A stretch of DNA of 5,831 nt, taken from contig RFHX01000288.1 of the NCBI GenBank assembly GCA_003695725.1, forward strand, positions 1-5,831, written 5' to 3'. A program made the translations under genes and the position numbers. The DNA comes from J061 sp003695725 [NCBI: Candidatus Schekmanbacteria bacterium] (lineage in GTDB: Bacteria; Schekmanbacteria; GWA2-38-11). The first letter of the stretch is position 1. The number at the start of each line of letters is the position of its first letter. Under the pieces are notes generated by a model, which saw only the letters and a list, made by a program, of their open reading frames with translations, had not been told where the DNA came from and searched no databases. Shown in pieces: positions 1 through 5,786 of this stretch.

Positions 1-54
1 CTCTATGCGAGCGCAATTTAGGATAAGCTGATATTCTGGCAATAGCTGTTTCAT
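1..54 (-). CDS. 5' end of a gene running off the left edge; possibly a nucleotidyltransferase-family protein
   Basis: An ATG at 54-52 on the minus strand opens a frame that stays open to the window edge, 18 codons, reading MKQLLPEYQLILNCARIE. The pattern of an early PE followed by a hydrophobic run and a CAR triplet recalls, from memory, N-termini of the uncharacterised nucleotidyltransferase family (NTP_transf_5) often found in polysaccharide loci. That match is an inference from very few residues. It has the same direction as the three-gene operon and lies 259 nt after the Wzz-like gene. No Shine-Dalgarno site is visible. A TATAAT box ends 6 nt upstream of the ATG, and the ATG overlaps the stop codon of a short open frame as ATGA. 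It could simply be a chance open frame. Confidence 0.42.
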   Translation of the reverse strand, partial: MKQLLPEYQLILNCARIE

Positions 55-60
55 ATTACT

Positions 61-89
61 ATTATATTTTTTGATAAGAATATTACCAG
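61..89 (-). promoter_or_regulatory. Possible promoter just upstream of the left-edge gene
   Basis: The minus strand has a perfect TATAAT at 66-61. With a 17-nt spacer the -35 position (89-84) reads CTGGTA, only three of six consensus bases. The box ends 6 nt before the ATG at 54, so initiation about 7 nt downstream would give a leaderless or nearly leaderless transcript. The DNA is very AT-rich here, so a chance TATAAT is quite possible. Confidence 0.28.
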
Positions 90-108
90 TTTTTTAATTG
101 TTAAAAAA
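90..108. repeat. AT-only perfect inverted repeat
   Basis: TTTTTTAA at 90-97 and TTAAAAAA at 101-108 form an 8-bp perfect inverted repeat around a 3-nt loop. It could be a weak hairpin, or part of a rho-independent terminator lacking the GC stem, for the operon that ends at 314. The all-AT stem makes a chance origin plausible. Confidence 0.3.
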
Positions 109-156
109 GGAGAGTCACTTGGCCATTTTCTAAAATATTCAGTTCGGATAAATGCT

Positions 157-179
157 TTATCAAGCCGAGACTTGATCAA
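157..179. other. Small hairpin in the gap after the Wzz-like gene
   Basis: ATCAAG (159-164) and CTTGAT (171-176) pair around the 6-nt loop CCGAGA, and two more base pairs follow outside one mismatch. It lies about 140 nt after the last stop codon of the operon. Neither side has a T-run, so it is not a standard intrinsic terminator. It might stabilise the 3' end of the transcript or be a chance structure. Confidence 0.25.
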
Positions 180-191
180 AAGGTGGAATTA

Positions 192-257
192 ACACTCAAA
201 TTTTTTATTGAGAATAGCGTAATGTGCTCTCTGCAGATTGTAAAATAGAGCTTCATT
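192..257 (-). pseudogene. Possible remnant of a transposase C-terminal end
   Basis: In one minus-strand frame this stretch reads NEALFYNLQRAHYAILNKKF and then E-C before a TAA at 191-189. Many DDE transposases of the IS3/IS481 integrase-core type end with YN-x2-RPH-x-AL. Here YN-x2-RAH-x-AI has identical spacing, with P and L replaced by A and I. The frame has no usable start codon, is closed by a TAA about 15 codons upstream of the match, and has no full gene around it. If real, it is a decayed fragment of a mobile element. The match rests on about eight key positions seen by eye, so chance is a serious alternative. Confidence 0.28.
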
Positions 258-313
258 AAGAAATATAAAGTTTATTATTTTTACCTGATGATAATATGTT
301 TTGAATTAAGAAA

Positions 314-1522
314 TTACTGTTGTGTTCGAGATCGCTCAACATATTCAAGAAGAAAAGACATAAATACTCCAATAAATAGCGAACTAATCCCTGCAATCAA
401 TACCATAACTGTTCGCTTTGGTTTATATCTTCGTTCCGGAACTTTTGCTTCATCTATGATTACAAAATCTACTGATTCCTTGTTTTCATCGATTTTAGCT
501 ATTTCATGTTGTTGTGAGAGCAGTTCATAGATCTTTTCATATATCATCATATCTCGTTTTAGACGAATATATTGAAGTCCTGTGTCAGGGGCTTCTGTTA
601 GCGGTTGAAAAACTGAATCAGCGTCCTTCCCCTTGCCTGCAGTTTTATCCTTTATCCCAGATTCAATCTCATCTATCTGTTTTTTCAACTGGGAAATTTC
701 ATCTTTGAGCTTTAATACTTCAGGATTTTTTTCTGTAGCAAATTTTTTCATAACACCAAGTTCTATCTGTTTTGAAACGAGCTTTGCTTTCAATTCTGCA
801 AGGGCTTTAATCAGCGCCTCCGTTTGGGCATCGAGTGAAAGTACTTTTGAATTTTCCTGAAATTTTGCTAAACGTTCCTCTGCATCTTTCAATTTTGTTT
901 TGGTTTTATTCAATTCCTTTTCAATTTCAATTCTGTTCTTTTTTGCTACTGTAAATGTCTTTTCATTCAGCGCTTTTTGAAGTTCCTTTGTAAATTGATT
1001 TGCAATCTTTGCGCAAAGTTCAGGATCTTTATATGTTACTGTGATTGTTATTAAACCCGATTTAATATCTCTTGAAATAGAAATGATTTTATTCAATTTC
1101 TTAATAGTGTCTTCCATATATGGCTCTTCATCTTCCCATCTTTGCTCTTCTTCGTCCCATTCATCCTCGAAGAAAACCTTTTTTAATTCTAATGAATTTA
1201 TTACTGCTTCGGATACACTTCGACTTTTCAGTACATTATATATTTTGTTCAATGGATTGGAAGTTGCCGCTGACCCTAAAAAAGCTCCTGCAAAAGGAAT
1301 TGAACTCAGCTGTGCCGCAAGTCCTTGCGAAGCGGAGGAAGATACAGGCATTATTGTTGTTTGGGCGCGGTAGATTTTGGTCATAATTAAACTTACAATA
1401 GCTGTAAGTATAACAGAAGCAAAGAAAAGATTACGGATGAATTTCTTATGCTTTACGATTACGCGCCAATAATCCAGAAGATTGATTTCATCTTCTTCAT
1501 ATTGATTGTTTATTGTTTCCAT
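314..1522 (-). CDS. Wzz/GumC-like polysaccharide chain-length determinant (co-polymerase), without kinase domain
   Basis: The 402-residue protein should sit in the inner membrane and set the chain length of an exported polysaccharide by acting with the polymerase and the outer-membrane exporter. A Wzz-type N-terminal domain starts near residue 12 (INLLDYWRVIVKHKK), followed by membrane segment 1 at about 32-48. The periplasmic part includes a strongly charged coiled coil at about 192-292. A GNVR-like end (about 315-393) has the proline-containing AKVPERRYKPKR just before membrane segment 2 (about 371-393). The protein then stops after ten residues, so the C-terminal tyrosine-kinase domain found in some relatives is absent. 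Residues 119-138 form a very acidic patch. The ATG at 1522 has only a weak AAGAA-type ribosome site. It lies 40 nt after the reductase gene, consistent with co-transcription. Family assignment is firm; the polymer is unknown. Confidence 0.92.
   Translation of the reverse strand: METINNQYEEDEINLLDYWRVIVKHKKFIRNLFFASVILTAIVSLIMTKIYRAQTTIMPVSSSASQGLAAQLSSIPFAGAFLGSAATSNPLNKIYNVLKSRSVSEAVINSLELKKVFFEDEWDEEEQRWEDEEPYMEDTIKKLNKIISISRDIKSGLITITVTYKDPELCAKIANQFTKELQKALNEKTFTVAKKNRIEIEKELNKTKTKLKDAEERLAKFQENSKVLSLDAQTEALIKALAELKAKLVSKQIELGVMKKFATEKNPEVLKLKDEISQLKKQIDEIESGIKDKTAGKGKDADSVFQPLTEAPDTGLQYIRLKRDMMIYEKIYELLSQQHEIAKIDENKESVDFVIIDEAKVPERRYKPKRTVMVLIAGISSLFIGVFMSFLLEYVERSRTQQ
1109..1168 (-). 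other. Acidic patch in the Wzz-like protein (residues 119-138)
   Basis: Thirteen of these 20 residues are Asp or Glu, with two Trp and one Tyr between them (key residues W122, W129, Y135). The patch lies in the periplasmic domain before the main coiled coil. Its role is unknown: it might bind cations or a basic partner such as the K/R/E-rich N-terminal part of the co-encoded exporter, which is speculation. Confidence 0.7.
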
Positions 1523-1562
1523 TGCATTTAAAATTTTCTTCGAATTGCAGGATATAATCCCT

Positions 1563-2450
1563 TCAATCTTTTACATAGATCTTCAGATATTTTTCCAATG
1601 ATTCTTCCCAAGTGGGCATTTTATTCATATTTAAAACATTGAGCTTCATATTTACCATTGCTTCTGATCTCCCTCGTGGCGCGGGAAGTGGGAAATGTGC
1701 AGATGATACGGGAACTACTCTTTTTTTCTCTTTTAACCCCATCAACTCAATCAATTTACATGCATATTCATATCTCGTGCATTGCCCTTTGTTGGCGGAA
1801 TGATAGATGCCCGGACGTCCGTTTTTTACTATTCTTACGATTGATTCAGAAAGGTCAAAAGTGAAAGTAGGGCTTCCAACTTTATCATTGACAGCTTTTA
1901 TTTCATCATTTTTCTTCAAAAGTTCAATAATCTTTCTCGTAAATTTTTTATCAATGTCCCATCCGCCAACCATCCACCCCGCCCGAATGATGTAATGCTC
2001 TTCAACAAGTCTAATTACAGCTTTCTCTCCCTCGAGTTTGCTTCTGCCGTAAACATTGGAGGGATTGGGAAGGTCATATTCGGTATAGGGTTCAGGCGCA
2101 GTACCGTCAAAGATGGCAGAAGTGGAGATGTATATCATTGGAAGGTTTTTTTCGCGGCATACCATTGCAATGTTTTCTGTTGCAATATAGTTGCTTCTAT
2201 ATGAATGTTCAGGATCTTTTTCACAAAGGTCAACATCTGTTTCTGCGGCAAGATGAAAGACAATTTCGGGATTCTCTTTTTCTATAAACTCCTTTACTTC
2301 ATCGAAATTTCTGACATCGAGTTTCTCTATGGTACTTTCTCTTAAATTGATATCAGTCCTTATTACATCGTATCCATTTTTTTCAAGACAGGGACAAAGA
2401 TCAGAACCAAGCATCCCTGCGGCCCCTGTAACTAATGCTTTCTTAGACAA
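1563..2450 (-). CDS. rfbD: RmlD/RfbD-like NAD(P)-dependent sugar-nucleotide reductase (probable dTDP-4-dehydrorhamnose reductase)
   Basis: This 295-residue short-chain dehydrogenase of the extended RmlD type has the usual family length. It begins with the dinucleotide-binding motif TGAAGMLG (residues 8-15), then FHLAAETDVDLCEKDP (65-80), the ISTSAIFDG strand with T110 at the catalytic position (108-116) and the catalytic YGRSK (Y134, K138). The C-terminal APRGRSEAM segment (257-265) matches the substrate-side region of RmlD. RmlD proteins reduce dTDP-4-keto-L-rhamnose to dTDP-L-rhamnose. The usual STDYVFDG signature is STSAIFDG here, so another 4-keto sugar is possible. No rfbA, rfbB or rfbC partner is in the window. 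The start is a TTG at 2450-2448: it gives the expected short N-terminus and follows a perfect AGGAGG. It lies 26 nt after the export gene, implying one operon. Confidence 0.85.
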   Translation of the reverse strand: MSKKALVTGAAGMLGSDLCPCLEKNGYDVIRTDINLRESTIEKLDVRNFDEVKEFIEKENPEIVFHLAAETDVDLCEKDPEHSYRSNYIATENIAMVCREKNLPMIYISTSAIFDGTAPEPYTEYDLPNPSNVYGRSKLEGEKAVIRLVEEHYIIRAGWMVGGWDIDKKFTRKIIELLKKNDEIKAVNDKVGSPTFTFDLSESIVRIVKNGRPGIYHSANKGQCTRYEYACKLIELMGLKEKKRVVPVSSAHFPLPAPRGRSEAMVNMKLNVLNMNKMPTWEESLEKYLKIYVKD

Positions 2451-2461
2451 TGAATATTTAT

Positions 2462-2467
2462 CCTCCT
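2462..2467 (-). promoter_or_regulatory. Strong Shine-Dalgarno site deciding the TTG start of the reductase gene
   Basis: The minus strand carries AGGAGG at 2467-2462, 11 nt before the TTG at 2450. No ATG or GTG in frame nearby would give a better N-terminus, so the site supports TTG initiation. It lies within the 26-nt gap after the upstream stop codon (TAG, 2479-2477). Confidence 0.8.
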
Positions 2468-2476
2468 ATGTTTATA

Positions 2477-5236
2477 CTATCTTAATATGGCTCCAAAAAC
2501 TATTCCCACTGTTGCCGCTACATTGGCAACTGTACGCGATATTGAGTCAGCCATCTTCAAGAAATCTACTTTTTCAAGCTTTGTTGGAACAACGATTGTG
2601 TCGCCCGGTTCAACTTTTATATTCATAAAACTTGGCGTAAACCAACCAAAAGAGTCAGGATTCCAGGAGCGTCCCTGCAAGCGAGATATTGTTGTCCCGT
2701 CTGCCCGAACGAGGTAGATTTCGCTTTTATTTGCTTTGTTTGTTGGACCGCCCACTTGGGCGAGATAATATGAAACAGTTTTCCCTTTTTGATAAAGTAT
2801 AGATTGGGGTGTATAGACCTCTCCTAACAATGAAACAGTTGAAGGATATTTTGGAATTTCAAGAGTATCTCCGTCTTCAAGCTCAAAATCATATGGAGAA
2901 TTTTCGAATTTATCGAGAGGTGCAAGTTTGACAACCATTCTCCCAATAACAGTTGCGGCTTTGAACTTTTTCACTAATTCTTTTTTATATTTTAGAGATT
3001 CTTCTTTTGCCCTTGCTTCTTCAGGAGACATAGTGGCATATTCAGCTATAATTGAAGATTGCAGAATATCCTTTTCGAGATTGGTTATGATTTCATCAAG
3101 GCGCGACCTGATTTGTTTTTCCACTGATTTTCTCGTAAATATTGCCCCTTTCAGATACGCTTTATCTGTATAACCACCAGCCCTTCTAAGAACTGAGCTG
3201 AGTTTTTCACCTTTTTTGAATATGTAATCCCCCGGAAACTTTACTTCGCCTTTGAGTGTTATTTTCATTCCTGCATTTTCCCATTCAGGTATGATTCTTA
3301 TGAATACGGTGTCATCAGGTTTCAAAAAGATGTTGTTTTTTTCATCTCCTGCCAATGCTTTCGCCAAATTGATGTAAATGCTTCTTTGAGTGATGACATC
3401 ATCTTTGATTTCCCTTCTGACAACTTCAGCATTGAGTTTATATGCGCTTCTCAGGATATTGCCTGCAAGATAGACGAGGTCTGCTACTCTCATTTTATCG
3501 ATATATTCATATTCACCGGGATATCTTACTTCACCATTGATAGTTACATTCTCTTTTTCTTTCATTTCATCTTTTGAGAAGATAGTAATCCTGTCAAGCG
3601 GCCGAAGCAGGAGATTTTCTTCTTCTGAACCTTCAAAAAGTTTTTTGATATTGAAAGAAAGCTGTTCTTCCTGATAGTCAGGCATTTTTAGGCGAACAAT
3701 TCTTGCATATTTGAGATAAGTTTCGGGCAGAAGGTCGTCGTAAGAAGTAACAATATCTTTGATTCGCATTCCTTCTTTGAGTTCATAACCACCGGGCCTT
3801 TTCACATTGCCTTCTAAATAGACTATATTCTCAATTTTGCTGTATATTGGATAAACTTTGACAAGGTCTCCATCTTGAACTGATATGTTTATTTCAGGCT
3901 TTTCTAATAGATCTTCTTTTTTGGAAATATTGACATCAAGAACAATTCTCTGTTTATGCGCTATGACGCGTTCAACCTGAACTCTTTTTGTCATTCCATA
4001 AGGAGAAATTCCACCGCAATATTGAAATAGCTCATAGAGTGTTATCTTATCTTCAAATTCATATATTGCAGGCCTTTTAACAAAACCTGCCACAGCAGCA
4101 GTCTTCTTAATTATTGGTACGAAAACAACATCGCCGGATTGAAGTTGTATATCTTGTGTTTTACTTCCGTTCAAAAGAAAATCATAGAGATCAAACTTGA
4201 ATGATTCGCTATTTCTGTTTATTCTTATATCGCGCAAACTACCATCTTTGGTGGGACCGCCGGCTGAGTAGAGGGCATTTAAAGCTGTTGATAAGGATGA
4301 TAGCGTATATGAGCCGGGATTTTTCACTTCTCCTACGACGAAAACCTTGATTGCCTTTAAGCGGTCCATTACAATATTCATTTTAAAGTCAGTATAGTAT
4401 TTAGAAAATTCCCGACGGAGATATTTTTCCATCTTTTCAAGAGTCATTCCCCAGACTTTTAAGCTTCCAATCTTCGGTATTGTGATTTCTCCATTTCTGT
4501 CAACCCTTACTGGATAGCTTGCATCAAATCTTCCCCAAATATTGATTGTAAATTCATCATCAGGGCCTATTACATAATCAGGGCCTGCGGGTACATTTGT
4601 TACTGGTGCAAAGGTGGAGATCTCTTCGTTGAAAAAGTCATAGCCGAATTGTCTCAAATCCTTTGTTACTTCTGCGGGTATTTTTTCTGCATAAAGCCGT
4701 TCTATTTTTGAGCGTGGTCCTTTTATCTTTTCTGGTGTGACTTCTCCAACAGGTCTTTCATATGCTTTTATTTTTCTTTGTCTTCTAAGAATATCTTCAA
4801 CTTTTGTTCTTATGGCAGGTGGAAATTTTTTTAATTGTTCTGCTTCCTTTTGAGGATCTACTTCTGGCTTTTTAAGCATCTTTTCAACTTGAATCCGATA
4901 TATTAATGGAATCTCTTCAAGCTCATCTTCAAGAGACCTCTCTTTTTGTATCTTTATTTCTTCCTCATATCTTCCTCTTTCTCCTTCATATCCTTTTCTT
5001 TCTTCATAAGGTACTTCGTAAATTTCTCTTTTGCCTGGAACGGCTGGTTTTCTATAGAGTTCTTTTTCCTTTTGTTGCCGCAGGAACATCTCAACTTTGG
5101 AGCGCTCTTCAGGTGTAAGTTTATCAAGCTCTTCGCGTGGGATTTTGTAGTTGAAGTTTTGTGCAGAAACTATGAACGATGAGGTCAAAGTAAATAAGAT
5201 GATGACTATAAAATATTTGAAAATTATCTTCTTCAA
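2477..5236 (-). CDS. Large multi-SLBB outer-membrane polysaccharide export protein (Wza-like)
   Basis: With a TTG start at 5236 the protein has 919 residues, far longer than Wza (under 400). It should form the periplasmic and outer-membrane export channel. Residues 1-25 are a signal peptide (lysines, a hydrophobic core, VSA then Q); no lipobox Cys is present, unlike Wza. Residues 30-190 are rich in K, E and R and contain three 20-residue repeats. The polysaccharide-export domain (about 218-295) starts with GPDYVIGPDDEFTINIWGR. Six SLBB-like modules follow at about 296-340, 378-414, 469-507, 562-599, 657-699 and 799-843, each with a GEV-x2-PG-x-Y type turn (degenerate in the second and sixth). 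A helical, charged insert (702-770) separates modules five and six. The last 23 residues form a hydrophobic or amphipathic helix, like the helix with which Wza crosses the outer membrane. It is the first gene of the operon. Confidence 0.93.
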   Translation of the reverse strand: MKKIIFKYFIVIILFTLTSSFIVSAQNFNYKIPREELDKLTPEERSKVEMFLRQQKEKELYRKPAVPGKREIYEVPYEERKGYEGERGRYEEEIKIQKERSLEDELEEIPLIYRIQVEKMLKKPEVDPQKEAEQLKKFPPAIRTKVEDILRRQRKIKAYERPVGEVTPEKIKGPRSKIERLYAEKIPAEVTKDLRQFGYDFFNEEISTFAPVTNVPAGPDYVIGPDDEFTINIWGRFDASYPVRVDRNGEITIPKIGSLKVWGMTLEKMEKYLRREFSKYYTDFKMNIVMDRLKAIKVFVVGEVKNPGSYTLSSLSTALNALYSAGGPTKDGSLRDIRINRNSESFKFDLYDFLLNGSKTQDIQLQSGDVVFVPIIKKTAAVAGFVKRPAIYEFEDKITLYELFQYCGGISPYGMTKRVQVERVIAHKQRIVLDVNISKKEDLLEKPEINISVQDGDLVKVYPIYSKIENIVYLEGNVKRPGGYELKEGMRIKDIVTSYDDLLPETYLKYARIVRLKMPDYQEEQLSFNIKKLFEGSEEENLLLRPLDRITIFSKDEMKEKENVTINGEVRYPGEYEYIDKMRVADLVYLAGNILRSAYKLNAEVVRREIKDDVITQRSIYINLAKALAGDEKNNIFLKPDDTVFIRIIPEWENAGMKITLKGEVKFPGDYIFKKGEKLSSVLRRAGGYTDKAYLKGAIFTRKSVEKQIRSRLDEIITNLEKDILQSSIIAEYATMSPEEARAKEESLKYKKELVKKFKAATVIGRMVVKLAPLDKFENSPYDFELEDGDTLEIPKYPSTVSLLGEVYTPQSILYQKGKTVSYYLAQVGGPTNKANKSEIYLVRADGTTISRLQGRSWNPDSFGWFTPSFMNIKVEPGDTIVVPTKLEKVDFLKMADSISRTVANVAATVGIVFGAILR
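4778..5131 (-). repeat. Three diverged 20-residue repeats in the N-terminal extension of the exporter
   Basis: Residues 36-55, 105-124 and 134-153 (TTG numbering) align without gaps. In DNA they are 5131-5072, 4924-4865 and 4837-4778. The units are ELDKLTPEERSKVEMFLRQQ, ELEEIPLIYRIQVEKMLKKP and QLKKFPPAIRTKVEDILRRQ. Positions 2 (L), 10 (R), 13-14 (VE) and 17 (L) are the same in all three, and position 6 or 7 is proline. Units one and three also share a following K-x4-Y-x-(R/K)P pattern. They look like short helical hairpins preceding the export domain. Their function is unknown. Confidence 0.75.
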
Positions 5237-5244
5237 CTTGGTAT

Positions 5245-5249
5245 CTCCT
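5245..5249 (-). promoter_or_regulatory. Shine-Dalgarno site deciding the TTG start of the export gene
   Basis: AGGAG at 5249-5245 on the minus strand stands 8 nt before the TTG at 5236-5234, ideal spacing. Starting there places two lysines directly before the signal-peptide hydrophobic core. The in-frame ATG 25 codons upstream (5311) has only a weak, distant GAG and would put a second hydrophobic stretch before the signal peptide. Confidence 0.82.
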
Positions 5250-5266
5250 AAAAAAATTAAGTTATC

Positions 5267-5296
5267 AATATATAGTTGTATGAGAAAGATTGTCAA
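5267..5296 (-). promoter_or_regulatory. Candidate sigma-70-type promoter of the export operon
   Basis: The minus strand has a perfect TTGACA at 5296-5291 and TATATT (five of six) at 5272-5267, with an 18-nt spacer; an alternative -10, TATATA, has a 16-nt spacer. Transcription would start near 5260, leaving a leader of about 24 nt that contains the AGGAG site and the TTG start. The promoter lies inside the upstream extension of the open frame, which argues that the extension is not translated. Confidence 0.6.
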
Positions 5297-5522
5297 AAGA
5301 ATTTTTAGCATAATCGATGAATCTCATCCATTGGACAATTCTCTTTCATATTATCATTATTATATTCTATTTCAACATTTCATTTTTTGATTTTCTTAAT
5401 GAACTTTAATAATAAAGAAATATTGCCATAAATGTTTTTTATCTATCATACTTTCCTTTTTGAACTTTTCCTGCTTCTTATAATAATCAGATACTACTAA
5501 ACAGAGAGAATGAATTAACTGC

Positions 5523-5578
5523 TCAAAGTGGACAATGGCTGATGTGAGAAGAAATGATACAATTCAACTGACAGTGGC
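5523..5578. repeat. Imperfect direct repeats, possibly a relic of an insertion-sequence end
   Basis: TCAAAGTGGACAATGGC (5523-5539) and TCAACTGACAGTGGC (5564-5578) share TCAA followed by GACARTGGC, 39 bp apart at the GACARTGGC core. Short repeats of this sort, mixing TCAA, TGACA and GTGGC, recall the multiple terminal repeats of IS21-family elements. That comparison is from memory and is not proof. No transposase gene is present here. Confidence 0.35.
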
Positions 5579-5596
5579 GGAATTTCTTAGCCCTCT

Positions 5597-5608
5597 ATGA
5601 TCGATCAT
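5597..5608. repeat. 12-bp perfect palindrome
   Basis: ATGATCGATCAT reads the same on both strands, and the symmetry stops at its borders. It stands about 300 nt upstream of the candidate export promoter and about 150 nt upstream of the divergent one. It could be a dimeric regulator site, but it is far from either promoter core. Confidence 0.35.
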
Positions 5609-5639
5609 TCGGCAGACTGAAGATGACTAAGTAAAAGAC

Positions 5640-5666
5640 AAAAAAAATTTGGGATTAAAAAAATCC
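5640..5666 (-). terminator. Weak rho-independent terminator-like hairpin, minus strand
   Basis: On the minus strand GGATT (5666-5662) pairs with AATCC (5656-5652) around a loop of five T, then CAAA, then a run of eight T (5647-5640). The 5-bp stem is weak. If active it would end transcription coming from beyond the right edge before the export operon starts. Confidence 0.33.
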
Positions 5667-5756
5667 TATTGTTGCATTCTGGGTGTTTTTGCATTAATTT
5701 TAAATAAACTTTGTATATTTTTCCTATTATATTTTTGGGGAGGGAATCATTTAGTA

Positions 5757-5786
5757 TTGACAACATCTTTCTGATTTGTGTAGAAT
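5757..5786 (+). promoter_or_regulatory. Candidate plus-strand promoter firing off the right edge
   Basis: TTGACA at 5757-5762 matches the -35 consensus fully and TAGAAT at 5781-5786 matches the -10 in five of six bases, with an 18-nt spacer. Transcription would begin near 5793 and leave the window within about 40 nt, diverging from the export operon. The gene it would serve is not in the window. Confidence 0.45.

Larger units (their letters stand above)
55..313. other. Intergenic region between the Wzz-like gene and the left-edge gene
   Basis: This 259-nt stretch has no convincing intact gene. It holds the possible transposase remnant (192-257), a small hairpin (157-179), an AT-only inverted repeat (90-108) and a TATAAT box (61-66). 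A 42-codon minus-strand frame from a TTG at 179 to a TGA at 51 has no Shine-Dalgarno site and no similarity that I recognise. No GC-rich terminator for the operon was seen. Confidence 0.6.

Noticed and set aside
51-179. A 42-codon minus-strand frame from a TTG to a TGA overlapping the left-edge ATG
   Set aside because: It has no ribosome site and no recognised similarity, and an open frame of this size is expected by chance; kept only as part of a finding on the overlap.
195-212. A CTCAA/TTGAG hairpin as terminator of the operon
   Set aside because: The stem has only 5 bp, the loop is 8 nt and no T-run follows on the minus strand.
1041-1373. A 110-codon plus-strand open frame inside the Wzz-like gene
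   Set aside because: It is antisense to a firmly identified gene, is serine-rich as antisense frames of charged coiled coils often are, and shows no domain.
2329-2628. A 99-codon plus-strand open frame over the reductase/exporter junction
   Set aside because: It is antisense to the ends of two well-identified genes and to their ribosome site.
5237-5311. The 25-codon upstream extension of the export gene starting at an ATG (5311)
   Set aside because: Its ribosome site is poor, it overlaps the best promoter, and it would place a second hydrophobic stretch before a normal signal peptide. The TTG at 5236 is better supported.
5151-5390. A 79-codon plus-strand open frame across the start of the export gene
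   Set aside because: It runs antisense through the signal-peptide region and promoter, has a low-complexity composition and resembles no family I know.
5680-5694. A sigma-54-like promoter on the plus strand (GG followed by GC)
   Set aside because: Only 8 bases separate GG and GC instead of the required 10, and the remaining consensus bases do not match.
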